The position numbers and the translations under genes were made by a program. From positions 321,002 to 385,001 of the forward strand of contig NZ_LODL01000021.1 in NCBI RefSeq assembly GCF_001551835.1: DNA of 64,000 nucleotides, given 5' to 3'. Below the pieces are notes generated by a model, which ran no database searches, was not told the origin of the DNA, and saw nothing but the letters and a program-made list of their open reading frames with translations. This document shows positions 19,557-28,793 of this stretch, in pieces. Position 1 is the first letter of the stretch, and each line of letters opens with the position of its first letter. This DNA is from Dechloromonas denitrificans (GTDB taxonomy: Bacteria > Pseudomonadota > Gammaproteobacteria > Burkholderiales > Rhodocyclaceae).

Positions 19557-21219
19557 ATTTGCTGACCGCGCTTAGATCGGGAAGCTCTCCGCTTACCCGG
19601 ACCGGTGTCCTGATCGTCGATACCGATGTCTGCATCGTGACCATCAGGTTGCCATCGACTACGCCATCCCGCCCGGCCTGAAACTGGCCGTTTGCCGTGA
19701 CCATTCCCGCCGTCATCTGAATATCACGGGCGCTGACCAATCGTGGATTTATCGTCACATTGGCCCGCAAACGGTCGAACTTGGTCGAACCACCGCGCAC
19801 CACCGCACCAGGGCCGCGTCGGGCCACCTCGCCAAGATCCAGACCGTGCAGATTGCCACGGGTAATCTCGGCATCAAGCAAGGCTTCAACATTGCGCCAG
19901 AGCGTCGACCAGTCCTGGCCGCTTGAACGCAAACGCAAGCTTCCGGCCAGTTCGCCATCGAGATTCAGTGCAGGGATGAACACTGCACTCAGCTTCCGGC
20001 AATCCAGACGGCTCAAGCTCACATCCCCGGCCATGGCCAGCGCTTTGCTCCAGTCAAGCAGCCAACTGCCCTTGATTACCCCTCCCAGAAAGCTGCTGTC
20101 GAACTCGTGGATAAGCAGCTTGCCCTTCTGCAAAAGCCCTTTGGCCTGAAGCGCATTGAAACTCACCGCACTCCCCGCCGGCTTCCAGGCAACACCATCG
20201 ATATTGAGCAGAATTCCCTGGGGACTTGGTATGGCGGCCAGGCGAAGGCTGCGGTCGACGGTCTCAAAAGTCGCTTTTTCAACACTGCCGTCAGGCTTGA
20301 AGAGAATTTCGCCGGAAAGATCGCGCAGCGACAAATCAAGCACGCTGACGGTCATTCGCTCGACGCGTAATTGACGAATCAGCAATCCGCCGCTACCGGG
20401 TGTCGGCGGCGCCGCCCAGAGGGGCAGCGTTGCCAAGCGGTCGGCCATGAACGATGCCCCGACCACTTCCATACTGGGCAACACATGCGGTGGCCTGCCG
20501 AGCAGTGCGAGCGGCGAAGCAATCCTTACCTGCTCAACCGTTGAGTCGCCAGCCTCACCGATACGGAGGCGGTCGATGACCAGCACCGGACGCGGCCAGA
20601 CTGAAACCCCAACCCCGCCAACATGCACCGGCGTTTGCAATAGCCGAGAAGCGGCAGCCTCGATGCCGGGTTTCAAACTTTGATAGGGGTAGAACAAAAC
20701 CAGCAGTACAAGCGCCAGACAAAGGCCGCCGACCCCCAACAGGAACCACTGCAACAGGCTTTTCCGCTTGCCACTGGAGGTCGGCCCCGCCGGTTCGGAG
20801 CCGGCCTTTCCAGAACCGTCAGGCAGCCCGGCGCTAGGCAAAATCGGCTTACCGAAAGTTGAAAAGCTACTGGCCGCGCTTTCCTCGGCGACGAACTCGG
20901 GAATGGTTTTCGAGCGCGGACCGAAAGTGGAGAATTGGGAGAGTGCCGACACCTGCCCGGTTTTCTGTACCTGACGCTTGCTTTCCTCCCAAACCGAAGC
21001 CGCCTCAAGGGTTGGCGCGATGAAGCCTCCTTCTTCCAGTTCTCGCAGAGCGTTTTCAACGAGACGAGGATTGCCGATTTTCACCGCCAACTCTCCGGCG
21101 CTAAGTTTGCCGTCCACCTGGACCAGCACCATGCGCAAGTTGCGCTGAACGACACGCGTACTCTGCCTGACCGCCTCATCCCCGGTCGGAGTCTTTGCAT
21201 AAACCAGGCTTGAATCCAT
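19555..21219 (-). CDS. AsmA-like membrane protein with cytoplasmic N-terminal domain
   Basis: A 554-aa protein. Residues 20-80 look like a small helical, possibly winged-helix module (VQVDGKLSAGELAVKIG then VENALRELEEGGFIAP). Residues 80-150 are a low-complexity linker containing FSTFG twice (96-100 and 119-123). One membrane helix lies at about 155-177. The remaining 375 residues are presumably periplasmic and resemble AsmA/DUF748 proteins (LKPGIEAAASRLLQTPVHVGG, later LDGELAGSLRLRSSG and VDGNLMVTMQT). AsmA-family proteins are linked to outer-membrane lipid and protein homeostasis. The composite architecture is seen here; its function is unknown. It appears monocistronic. Confidence 0.75.
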   Translation of the reverse strand: MDSSLVYAKTPTGDEAVRQSTRVVQRNLRMVLVQVDGKLSAGELAVKIGNPRLVENALRELEEGGFIAPTLEAASVWEESKRQVQKTGQVSALSQFSTFGPRSKTIPEFVAEESAASSFSTFGKPILPSAGLPDGSGKAGSEPAGPTSSGKRKSLLQWFLLGVGGLCLALVLLVLFYPYQSLKPGIEAAASRLLQTPVHVGGVGVSVWPRPVLVIDRLRIGEAGDSTVEQVRIASPLALLGRPPHVLPSMEVVGASFMADRLATLPLWAAPPTPGSGGLLIRQLRVERMTVSVLDLSLRDLSGEILFKPDGSVEKATFETVDRSLRLAAIPSPQGILLNIDGVAWKPAGSAVSFNALQAKGLLQKGKLLIHEFDSSFLGGVIKGSWLLDWSKALAMAGDVSLSRLDCRKLSAVFIPALNLDGELAGSLRLRSSGQDWSTLWRNVEALLDAEITRGNLHGLDLGEVARRGPGAVVRGGSTKFDRLRANVTINPRLVSARDIQMTAGMVTANGQFQAGRDGVVDGNLMVTMQTSVSTIRTPVRVSGELPDLSAVSK

Positions 21220-21256
21220 GTCAGAGGGTTCTTTTTCTTAAAATGTTACAAAAAGC

Positions 21257-21285
21257 TTGACAGACAAAGGGCTCAAAACTATACT
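21257..21285 (+). promoter_or_regulatory. Sigma-70 promoter of tRNA-Asn
   Basis: Perfect -35 box TTGACA (21257-21262), 17-nt spacer and -10 box TATACT (21280-21285). The mature tRNA starts 12 nt after the -10 box. A GC-rich GCGCGCC tract follows the -10 box, as in discriminators of stringently controlled stable-RNA promoters. Confidence 0.92.
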
Positions 21286-21297
21286 GCGCGCCTCTGT

Positions 21298-21373
21298 TCC
21301 TCGATAGCTCAGTCGGTAGAGCGCCGGACTGTTAATCCGTAGGTCCCTGGTTCGAGCCCAGGTCGGGGAGCCA
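21298..21373 (+). tRNA. tRNA-Asn (GTT anticodon)
   Basis: A 76-nt tRNA with encoded CCA. The acceptor arm TCCTCGA pairs with TCGGGGA (one G-U), discriminator G, D-loop AGCTCAGTCGGTAGAGC, anticodon stem CGGAC/GTCCG-like with GTT at 21331-21333 in the loop CTGTTAA, and the T arm CCTGG-TTCGAGC-CCAGG. All four stems are intact. It decodes AAC/AAU. Confidence 0.97.
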
Positions 21374-21380
21374 AAATTTG

Positions 21381-21410
21381 AACGGCCCGCAGCAATGCGG
21401 GCCGTTTTCA
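21381..21410 (+). terminator. Terminator after tRNA-Asn
   Basis: A perfect 10-bp stem AACGGCCCGC / GCGGGCCGTT around a 6-nt loop, followed by TTCATTTTC. It begins 8 nt after the tRNA CCA end. Confidence 0.88.
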
Positions 21411-21845
21411 TTTTCAGCGCAGCCATCTCGATTTTCATCTCCCCGCTGCACACAATATATTCCCCACAAAGATCACCGCACATAAACAAGTCACCTTGTT
21501 TCGAAAAATCGTCTTTAATCCTGCAGTTAGACTAGCCCCATTCTAACCTGCGGGCAAGATTTGCCAAATACAACAAGACCTTGCCGACCGGCTCAACTCG
21601 ACCAAGCCAAGGCTGCAAGTATCAGGCGAGCGAGAAATCTCCGGCATCAATGTGCCACCACCAACGATGGCCACGAAACAGCCCCAACCTCCGAAAGCAC
21701 CGTCACGGCAGGCAAAGCACGTATAGAATGAACTTTTGCATTTTTGATGTCTCCACTTGTCTGGAGAGCGGTGGCTATTGATAATCCACGATCGCCGCAC
21801 TAAGTCGCTCTCACCTTTGGTCGCACCTTATCTAACACCCCATTC
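21411..21845 (+). other. Gene-free 435-nt region upstream of moaA
   Basis: No credible gene is seen. Several small inverted repeats lie close together: AACAAG-tcac-CTTGTT (21485-21500), CAGTTAGA with TCTAACCTG (21524-21550, one bulge), GGCAA-gat-TTGCC (21553-21565), and a nested CTTGC/GCAAG with GGCT/AGCC (21580-21619). I could not recognise a promoter or a known riboswitch. It may hold the moaA leader. Confidence 0.4.
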
Positions 21846-22922
21846 ATGCACAACGAAACCCTGAGGCCCGAATCCACGCCAGCCGACGCCACCGGCTTCA
21901 AACCGGTCATCAGCGCCGCTGCTGCCAGCAGCCACCCCGCGGGAACACTGGTGGATAAATACGGGCGCCGCATCAGTTACGTTCGGCTGTCGATTACCGA
22001 CCGCTGCGATTTTCGTTGCACTTATTGCATGGCCGAGGAAATGACTTTCCTACCGCGCGACGAGGTGATGAGCCTTGAAGAGTGCCTGCGCGTTGCCACG
22101 GTTTTTGTCGGACTGGGGGTAAACAAGCTGCGCATTACCGGCGGAGAACCACTGGTTCGCAAGGATGCGATGTGGCTGATCGAACGACTGGGCACCCTGC
22201 CCGGCCTCGACAACCTGGTGCTGACCACCAACGGCTCCCAGCTCGACCGTTTTGCTACCCCATTACGTGCAGCCGGCGTCAAGCGCCTGAACGTCAGCCT
22301 CGACACCCTGCGCACTGACCGCTTCAAGGCCATTACCCGGATTGGCGATATCAAAAAGGTTTTCAGCGGCATCGAGGCGGTCCGGGCGGCCGGCTTCAAG
22401 CGCACAAAATTGAATACTGTGATGATGCGCGGCACCAATGATGACGAATTTGTCGACCTGGTCCGCTACGCCGTCGATAACGAACTCGACATCTCCTTCA
22501 TCGAGGAAATGCCACTCGGCGAAATCCACGGTCGCAGCAACACCTACATATCCTCCGAGGAAACCCGCGACAAGCTGGCCGAATATTTTGAACTGATCCC
22601 CTCCACCGAATCCTCCGGCGGCCCGGCACGCTACTGGCGAATACCGGGCTCGGAGTCGCGGATCGGCTTCATCTCGCCCCACAGCCATAACTTCTGCGAT
22701 ACCTGTAACCGGGTCCGCGTTACAGCCAAAGGCGAGCTCTACCCGTGCCTTGGCCAAAATGATGCGGCCAACCTGATGCAGGTCCTGCGCGCCGACAACA
22801 GCGAAGAAGGGTTGCGCCAGGCGATTGTCGACAGTATGGGCATCAAGCCGCTCGGTCATGACTTCACGCAGCAGATGGACTCACCGCAGGTTGTTCGCTT
22901 CATGTCGATGACCGGCGGCTGA
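21846..22922 (+). CDS. moaA: GTP 3',8-cyclase MoaA
   Basis: Radical-SAM enzyme that, with MoaC, converts GTP to cyclic pyranopterin monophosphate in molybdenum cofactor synthesis. The N-terminal SAM cluster is C-DFR-C-TY-C (CX3CX2C), the C-terminal 4Fe-4S cluster is FCDTCNRVRVT then C in LYPCLGQ, and the protein ends in the required Gly-Gly (MTGG). It has 358 aa. The first roughly 35 residues before LVDKYGRRISYVRLSITDRC are an extension of uncertain reality because no ribosome-binding site precedes the ATG at 21846. No other moa or moe genes are nearby. Confidence 0.95.
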   Translation: MHNETLRPESTPADATGFKPVISAAAASSHPAGTLVDKYGRRISYVRLSITDRCDFRCTYCMAEEMTFLPRDEVMSLEECLRVATVFVGLGVNKLRITGGEPLVRKDAMWLIERLGTLPGLDNLVLTTNGSQLDRFATPLRAAGVKRLNVSLDTLRTDRFKAITRIGDIKKVFSGIEAVRAAGFKRTKLNTVMMRGTNDDEFVDLVRYAVDNELDISFIEEMPLGEIHGRSNTYISSEETRDKLAEYFELIPSTESSGGPARYWRIPGSESRIGFISPHSHNFCDTCNRVRVTAKGELYPCLGQNDAANLMQVLRADNSEEGLRQAIVDSMGIKPLGHDFTQQMDSPQVVRFMSMTGG

Positions 22923-22939
22923 GTACCGGACGCTCGGCA

Positions 22940-24823
22940 GTGCTATTTTCCCGGCTCTCCCGCTCAGCCTCGCTGAAGAACCGCAAGCGGCTTGCCGCCT
23001 TTCTTTTCGCTATGATCGTCGCCAGCCTGCTTGGTTCGCTACTGGCGCCGGGCAGGCTATTTTCCGTCTTGTTGGTAGCCAGCCTGCTGGGCTCGGCACT
23101 GTTTGCCTACGGCGGATGGCTGGACTTCCAGTCGATCCGCCGAGCCTACGACATGGCGATGCTCGCCGCACATGACGGTTTCTGGGAATGGGATCCGAGG
23201 ACCAAAAAACTGCACGTGGGCACCCGCCTGCTCGAGATTCTCGGCTATCGCGAAGACTTTCTTCCGGATACGAATGCCTGGCTCAAGCTGGTCCACCCCG
23301 ACGATATTGCGGTCTACAACAAGGCCGTCGCACAGCACCTGAAAGGGGAAAGCGATTTTTTTTACTGTGAGTATAGGGTGCTTGCCAGTGATGCCAACTA
23401 TCGCTGGATAGCCTCCCGCGGACTGGCGGTTCGCGACCGGAAGGGAAAGGCTTACCAGATGGTCGGCTCAGTCACCGATATCACTGACCGTCGCCAGCAC
23501 CAGGAGGAAATGGAGTTTCTCGCCCAGCACGACGCGCTGACCGGCCTGCCCAACCGCCTGCTCTTCGCCGAACATTTGCAGGAGGCGATTGGCCTGGCCA
23601 AAAGCTCGGGCAACAAGCTGGCCGTCCTCTTCATCGATCTCGACCGATTCAAAAACATCAACGACACCCTCGGTCACCGGGCCGGCGACCAGTTGCTGCA
23701 ACTGGTCGCGCAATGCCTGCGCAGCGAGATGCCCACCGGGTGCAGCCTGTACAGACAAGGTGGCGATGAATTCATCGTGCTGATCACCTCGATCAGAGAC
23801 GCCAAAGAGGCGACCGATACAGCCCTCCTGCTCAAGGAAAAAATCACCGCACCGCTCGCCGGCGGCGACAACGATTTCTTCACCAGCGCCAGCATCGGTA
23901 TCAGCATTTTTCCCGAAGACGCCAGCGACGGCGAAACCCTGCTCCGCCATGCCGACACCGCCATGTACGAGGCCAAAGCGGCAGGCGGCAACGCCATTCG
24001 CTCGCATACACCGGTCATGGATCAACGGGTCACCTTCCGGATGTCACTGGAAACACGGCTGCGTCGCGCCTTGCAGGAAAAACAGTTCGAGTTGCATTAT
24101 CAGCCGCAGGTTGATGCGACAAGCGGCAAGCTGATCGGCGCCGAGGCACTGATTCGCTGGCACGACGGTGAAAACTCGATTCGCCCGGACCAGTTCATTC
24201 CGGTTGCCGAAGAAAGCGGCCTGATCATCCCGATCGGCGAATGGGTGATCGATTGTGCCATTACCCAGATTGCCGCATGGCGCGAGTGTTTTGGCGAGAT
24301 TCCGCCAATTGCCATCAATCTGTCACCCCGCCAGTTTTGGCGCCCATCGGTTTCGCGCCACATCATCGAGCACATGCAGGCTGCTGGCCTGCCCAGTTCA
24401 GCCCTTGAGGTCGAGATCACCGAGTCGGTGCTGCTCGATGCCGACGGTGGCAGTGTCGAAGAACTGATGCAGCTGCGCGCAGCGGGCATCGCCATTGCAC
24501 TGGATGATTTCGGCACCGGCTATTCCTCGCTGTCCTACCTGCAGCGCCTGCCGATCAGCACCTTGAAAATCGACCGCTCCTTCATCAACAACCTCGTGCT
24601 GGATGATGGATCGTCGGGGAGCGAGCCACTGGTCCGCGCCATTATTGCAATGGCCAAGAGCCTATCGCTCAGCATTGTCGCCGAAGGTGTCGAAACCCAG
24701 CCCCAGCACCGGCAACTGAGAACGCTGGGCTGCGACATCATTCAGGGCTACTTGATCAGCCGACCGCTCGCTGCGACGGAATTTGCCGACAAATTTCTGG
24801 TTGACCGCAGCACTCCAGGCTAA
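22940..24823 (+). CDS. PAS-GGDEF-EAL cyclic-di-GMP signalling protein
   Basis: A 627-aa inner-membrane protein. Two hydrophobic helices (about residues 18-36 and 42-60) form an N-terminal membrane anchor with almost no periplasmic loop. A PAS domain follows (about 65-185; FWEWDPRTKKLHVG, PDTNAWLKLVHPDD). The GGDEF domain has an intact GGDEF signature at 274-278 and upstream FIDLDRFKNINDTLGH. The EAL domain has EAL at 402-404 and DDFGTGYSSLSYL with LKIDRSFI. Both active sites look intact, so it could make or degrade c-di-GMP. The start is GTG at 22940 (18 nt after moaA), and later in-frame starts are possible. Confidence 0.92.
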   Translation: MLFSRLSRSASLKNRKRLAAFLFAMIVASLLGSLLAPGRLFSVLLVASLLGSALFAYGGWLDFQSIRRAYDMAMLAAHDGFWEWDPRTKKLHVGTRLLEILGYREDFLPDTNAWLKLVHPDDIAVYNKAVAQHLKGESDFFYCEYRVLASDANYRWIASRGLAVRDRKGKAYQMVGSVTDITDRRQHQEEMEFLAQHDALTGLPNRLLFAEHLQEAIGLAKSSGNKLAVLFIDLDRFKNINDTLGHRAGDQLLQLVAQCLRSEMPTGCSLYRQGGDEFIVLITSIRDAKEATDTALLLKEKITAPLAGGDNDFFTSASIGISIFPEDASDGETLLRHADTAMYEAKAAGGNAIRSHTPVMDQRVTFRMSLETRLRRALQEKQFELHYQPQVDATSGKLIGAEALIRWHDGENSIRPDQFIPVAEESGLIIPIGEWVIDCAITQIAAWRECFGEIPPIAINLSPRQFWRPSVSRHIIEHMQAAGLPSSALEVEITESVLLDADGGSVEELMQLRAAGIAIALDDFGTGYSSLSYLQRLPISTLKIDRSFINNLVLDDGSSGSEPLVRAIIAMAKSLSLSIVAEGVETQPQHRQLRTLGCDIIQGYLISRPLAATEFADKFLVDRSTPG

Positions 24824-24881
24824 GCCCGACCATGCAGGGTTAAACGCGCCCGACTTCAATCAACAAAGAGCAGAAATATAA

Positions 24882-24904
24882 AAGGCGACCCATTGGGTCG
24901 CCTT
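24882..24904 (+). terminator. Hairpin after the GGDEF-EAL gene, cut by the insertion sequence
   Basis: A perfect 10-bp stem AAGGCGACCC / GGGTCGCCTT with loop ATT. It is preceded by an A-run, but its expected T-run is missing because the insertion-sequence end begins at the next base. It was probably the host terminator of the upstream gene. Confidence 0.6.
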
Positions 24905-24950
24905 CAGACTGCTGACGAACCCCCGATTTTTCGGGGGTTTTGTTTTTCTG
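24905..24950 (+). repeat. Left terminal inverted repeat with inward terminator
   Basis: Matches the right end over about 46 nt with scattered differences. It contains the hairpin AACCCCCGA-tttt-TCGGGGGTT (24918-24939) followed by TTGTTTTT, an excellent Rho-independent terminator for transcription entering the element from the left. Confidence 0.85.
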
Positions 24951-24976
24951 TTTGGAAATCAGGCTGATTTCCGGAT

Positions 24977-26451
24977 TCAAGACGAAACGAGGCGGATTGT
25001 GAAGTTTGCCTGGAGAAACCCGACCTGCCAGCGATAGCGGGCGGATTGGGCGGAAAACTGGGTTCGGGCAAGGATTTTGAGCAGTAAGGCGGCGGCCTTC
25101 CTGGCCAGCAACAGGGCCATCTTCTTCATGTTCTGACAGGCAGCCGAGAGCAGGCACTGCGCCTGCACCTTGGCCAGCCCCCGGAAACGGGCGTAACGGT
25201 GGCCGTGCAACTCCTTGGCATCGGCAAAGCTGCGCTCCACGGTTTCCTTGCGTCGGGCGTACAGCCGTTTGCCCAGGTCGGTCAGGCGATTGGCGTTGAT
25301 CGCGCTTCCTTGCACGCTTCCCAGAGATGCCGGGTGACGAGCTTCTGGTGACTCCTGCTCTGCGTACATTGCGCTCGTTGGGCACAATCGGCGCAATGTT
25401 TGGGATTTGAGGCATATTCCCGATAGCCCAGCCGGTTGGTCGTCCGGTACGGCAGGACTTCACCGGTCGGGCAGCGGTAGCAATCCTGTACCGCATCGTA
25501 GAGATAGTCCCGCTTGTAGAAATAGCCATCGCGGTGGCTCGGTCGCTTGTAGCCCATCACCCCGAACAGTTCCCGGTCAAGGATGCCCTTGCAGACTTGG
25601 GGAGTGAAATACCCGGCATCCAGACCGACGGCACCCACAGCCAACTCAAAGCGTTCCTTGGCCCGATCCAGGCGGGCAAGGTACGGTTGGCTGTCGTGGA
25701 CATTGCCCGGCGTGACATGGGTATCGACGATCAGGGCATGCACGCCATCGACGGTGCGGTGATCCAGATAGAAGAAGCCGGTCGGCTTGTTGTCGCGGGC
25801 CATGAAGCCTGCGTCGGGATCGACCGTACTGACCTTAATTTCCTTGGTCGGCGGGGCCGAGTCATCGTCATCGCGCTTGAGCGGCTTCTTGCCGGCAGCG
25901 ACCCGATCAGCCTCGATCGCCGCATCGAGTTCGGCCAGGTAGGCCGCCGGGGTTTGTTCAAGCTGATGGATTTCAAAGTGCCGTTTGTTGGCGTTGGCCT
26001 TCAGGTGGGTGCTGTCGGTGTAGAGCACACGCCCACCAATCAGCTTGTGCTCGATGGCTTGCTCGACAATACCGTCGAAGATGCGTTGCTCGATGTCCGT
26101 GCCGACAAACCGGCGACGACGGTTCTGCGACAGCGTTGAGGCATCCGGGACCTTGTCCGTCAGGCGAAAGCCGAGAAACCAGCGGTAGGCAACATTGACT
26201 TCGATTTCCTTGACCAGTCGCCGCTCGGAGCGAATCCCGAACAGATAGCCGATGAATAGCATTTTGAACAACACCACCGGATCAACGGCCGGTCGGCCAT
26301 TGTTCTCGCAGTAAAGGTGCTGGGTCGCTTCGCGGATGAAATCAAACCGGATGTGCTGGTCGAGCAGTCGGAGCAAGTGGTCTTTCGGGACCAGTTGCTC
26401 CAACGTCACCATCTCCAGTTCCGTCTGGGCAGGGGAGGCAGGCTTGAGCAT
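24977..26451 (-). pseudogene. IS1182-family transposase, frameshifted
   Basis: The DDE transposase is split in two frames. The 5' part (26451 to 25282) has the N-terminal domain LVPKDHLLRLLDQHI, SRRRF-type KVPDASTLSQNRRRRF, TDSTHLKANANK with the first Asp, GLDAGYFTPQV with the second, and the Cys-rich C-A-D-C segment. The 3' part, in the -1 frame, restores INANRLTDLGKRLY and RRKETVERSFADAKELHGHRYAR with the catalytic Glu. The switch point is near 25298-25308. There is no slippery heptamer, so I read it as a one-base loss rather than programmed frameshifting. The ATG at 26451 begins MLKPASPAQTELEMV. Confidence 0.88.
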
Positions 26452-26457
26452 GCCAAC

Positions 26458-26463
26458 ATTATA
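26458..26463 (-). promoter_or_regulatory. -10 box upstream of the transposase
   Basis: A perfect TATAAT on the minus strand, immediately after the T-run of the right-end terminator. No good -35 box is visible at 16-18 nt. Its distance from the ATG at 26451 would give an almost leaderless mRNA. Confidence 0.4.
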
Positions 26464-26508
26464 AAAAAACAAAGCCCCCAAACGATTGGAGGCTTTGTCA
26501 GCAATCTG
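26462..26508 (-). repeat. Right terminal inverted repeat with inward terminator
   Basis: Read inward on the minus strand, it starts CAGATTGCTGAC and folds into AAAGCCTCCAA / TTGGGGGCTTT (26496 to 26471, 11 bp with one G-T pair), followed by GTTTTTTT. This would stop transcripts running from icd into the transposase. Confidence 0.85.
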
Positions 26509-26529
26509 AGGAGGTCCGAAGACCTCCTC
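26508..26529 (-). terminator. icd: Hairpin after icd
   Basis: A perfect 9-bp stem GAGGAGGTC / GACCTCCTC with the stable tetraloop TTCG in the icd sense strand. Its 3' side runs directly into the insertion sequence, and any original T-run has been displaced. The terminator in the insertion-sequence end now follows it. Confidence 0.65.
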
Positions 26530-26555
26530 TGCCAACACGATCAGGACACAGCCGG

Positions 26556-28793
26556 TCAGGCGTTCGCGGCCTTCAGTGCAGCGTTCAGCGTCGGACTCGG
26601 GCGCATCACGGCCTTGGTCTTCTCCGGATCGGCCTTGTAGTAGCCACCGATATCAACCGGCTTGCCCTGCACCGTCTTCATCTCGGCGACGATCTGGGCT
26701 TCGTTGTCGGACAGGGCCTTGGCCAGCTTGACGAAATGGTCGGCCAGTTCCTTGTCCTCGGTCTGGGCAGCCAGTTCCTGCGCCCAGTACATGGCGAGGT
26801 AGAACTGCGAGCCGCGGTTGTCCAGCTCACCGGTTTTCGGCGACGGCGACTTGTTGTTGTCCAGCAGCTTGCCGGTCGCGGCATCGAGGGTCTTGGCCAG
26901 CAGCTTGGCACGGGCGTTGTTTTCCTTGATGCCGAGCTCTTCGAGCGACACGGCCAGGGCCAGGAACTCGCCGAGCGAATCCCAGCGCAGGTGGTTTTCC
27001 TGGGTCAATTGCTGGACGTGCTTCGGGGCCGAACCGCCGGCACCGGTTTCGTACATGCCGCCGCCGTTCATCAGCGGCACGATGGAAAGCATCTTGGCCG
27101 AGGTACCCAGTTCCATGATCGGGAACAGGTCGGTCAAGTAGTCGCGCAGAATGTTGCCGGTCACCGAGATGGTGTCGAGTCCGCGGGCGACGCGTTCCAG
27201 CGTGTAGCGCATGGCACGGACCTGCGACATGATCTGGATGTCGAGGCCGCTGGTATCGTGATCCTTGAGGTACTTCTGGACCTTCTTGATCAGCTCGTTT
27301 TCGTGCGGACGATAGGTATCCAGCCAGAAGATGGCCGGCATGCCAGAGTTGCGGGCGCGGGTAACAGCCAGCTTGACCCAGTCGCGAATCGGGGCATCCT
27401 TGACCTGGCACATGCGCCAGATGTCGCCAGCTTCGACGTTCTGGGTCAGCAGAACTTCGCCGGTATTGATGTCGACGATGTTGGCGATGCCGTCCTCGGC
27501 AATTTCGAAGGTCTTGTCGTGCGAGCCGTATTCCTCGGCCTGCTGGGCCATCAGGCCAACGTTCGGCACCGTGCCCATGGTCCGCGGATCGAAGTTGCCA
27601 TGCCATTTGACGAAATTGATCATCTCCTGGTAGATGCGGGCGAAGGTCGATTCCGGCATGACACACTTGCTGTCGTACTGCTTGCCATCGGCACCCCACA
27701 TCTTGCCGCCCTGGCGGATCATCGCCGGCATCGAGGCGTCGACGATGATGTCGTTCGGCGAGTGGAAGTTGGTGATGCCCTTGGCTGAATCGACCATGGC
27801 CAGACGCGGACGGTGTTCCTGGCAAGCGTGCAGGTCACGGATGATTTCGTCGCGCTTGGATTCCGGCAGGGTCTTGATCTTGTCGTACAGGTCGACCATG
27901 CCGTTATTGACGTTGATGCCCAGTTCGTCGAAGGTCTTGCCGTGCTTCTCGAAGGCGTCCTTGTAGTAGATCTTGACGCAGTGGCCGAAGACGATCGGGT
28001 GCGAAACCTTCATCATCGTCGCCTTGACGTGCAGCGAGAAGAGGATGCCGGACTCGCGGCAATCTTCCAGTTGGGCTTCGTAGAAGTCGCACAGCGCCTT
28101 CTTGCTCATGAACATCGAGTCGATGATCTCGCCTTCGAGCAGGGCGAGCTTCGGCTTCAGCACCGTGGTCTTGCCGCCCTTGGCGATCAGTTCCATGCGC
28201 ACTTCGCGTGCCTTGTCGAGGGTCATCGACTTTTCGCCGTGGTAGAAGTCACCGTGTTCCATGTGCGAAACATGGGTCTGCGACCACTGCTTCCATTCGC
28301 CCATCGAGTGCGGACGCTTCTTGGCGTAATTCTTCACGGCACCCGGTGCGCGGCGGTCGGAGTTGCCTTCGCGCAGCACAGGGTTGACGGCGGAGCCGAG
28401 ACACTTGCCGAAACGGGCCTTGAGAGCCTTCTCTTCATCGGTATTGGCCATTTCCGGATAGTCGGGGATGGCGTAACCCTTTTCCTGCAGTTCCTTGACG
28501 CAAGCCTTCAGCTGGGCGACGGAAGCAGAAATGTTCGGCAGCTTGATGATGTTGGTGTCCGGCAGCAGGCACTTCTTGCCCAGCTCTGCCAGGGTATTCG
28601 GCAGACGCTGCTCTTCGGTCAGGAACTCCGGGAATTCGGCGATGACACGGGCAGAAACCGAAATGTCAGCCTTTTCAATCTCGATGCCGGCCGGGCCGGT
28701 GAAAGTGCGGATGATCGGCAAAAACGCGCACGTCGCGAGCAACGGCGCTTCGTCGGTCAGCGTGTAAATGATTTTTGACTTTCCACCAGCCAT
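26556..28793 (-). CDS. icd: Isocitrate dehydrogenase (NADP), monomeric type
   Basis: Oxidative decarboxylation of isocitrate to 2-oxoglutarate in the TCA cycle. The 745-aa length and sequence ([66 protein letters not shown] split over the substrate-binding region, and the closing [18 protein letters not shown]) are those of the monomeric IDH class, unrelated in length to the roughly 416-aa dimeric E. coli enzyme. It has a GGGG ribosome-binding site. It is divergent from aceK across 224 nt, and the insertion sequence lies 47 nt beyond its stop. Confidence 0.97.
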   Translation of the reverse strand: MAGGKSKIIYTLTDEAPLLATCAFLPIIRTFTGPAGIEIEKADISVSARVIAEFPEFLTEEQRLPNTLAELGKKCLLPDTNIIKLPNISASVAQLKACVKELQEKGYAIPDYPEMANTDEEKALKARFGKCLGSAVNPVLREGNSDRRAPGAVKNYAKKRPHSMGEWKQWSQTHVSHMEHGDFYHGEKSMTLDKAREVRMELIAKGGKTTVLKPKLALLEGEIIDSMFMSKKALCDFYEAQLEDCRESGILFSLHVKATMMKVSHPIVFGHCVKIYYKDAFEKHGKTFDELGINVNNGMVDLYDKIKTLPESKRDEIIRDLHACQEHRPRLAMVDSAKGITNFHSPNDIIVDASMPAMIRQGGKMWGADGKQYDSKCVMPESTFARIYQEMINFVKWHGNFDPRTMGTVPNVGLMAQQAEEYGSHDKTFEIAEDGIANIVDINTGEVLLTQNVEAGDIWRMCQVKDAPIRDWVKLAVTRARNSGMPAIFWLDTYRPHENELIKKVQKYLKDHDTSGLDIQIMSQVRAMRYTLERVARGLDTISVTGNILRDYLTDLFPIMELGTSAKMLSIVPLMNGGGMYETGAGGSAPKHVQQLTQENHLRWDSLGEFLALAVSLEELGIKENNARAKLLAKTLDAATGKLLDNNKSPSPKTGELDNRGSQFYLAMYWAQELAAQTEDKELADHFVKLAKALSDNEAQIVAEMKTVQGKPVDIGGYYKADPEKTKAVMRPSPTLNAALKAANA

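Larger units (their letters stand above)
24905..26508 (-). mobile_element. IS1182-family insertion sequence, 1.6 kb, probably inactive
   Basis: An insertion sequence of about 1604 bp with imperfect terminal inverted repeats beginning CAGA(C/T)TGCTGAC at both ends and one transposase gene on the minus strand. The transposase is frameshifted, so the copy is probably not autonomous. The element lies in the convergent gap between the GGDEF-EAL gene and icd, with a host-type hairpin directly outside each end. I could not identify a target-site duplication, so the exact tips may be off by a few bases. Confidence 0.85.

Noticed and set aside
21411..21845. Molybdenum-cofactor riboswitch upstream of moaA
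   Set aside because: I could not recognise the conserved core of that RNA; only generic hairpins are visible.
25282..25396. Programmed -1 frameshift in the transposase
   Set aside because: No slippery heptamer and no stimulatory structure at the junction; a mutation is simpler.
24900..26513. Target-site duplication flanking the insertion sequence
   Set aside because: Bases outside the two ends do not match at any plausible length from 2 to 8 nt.
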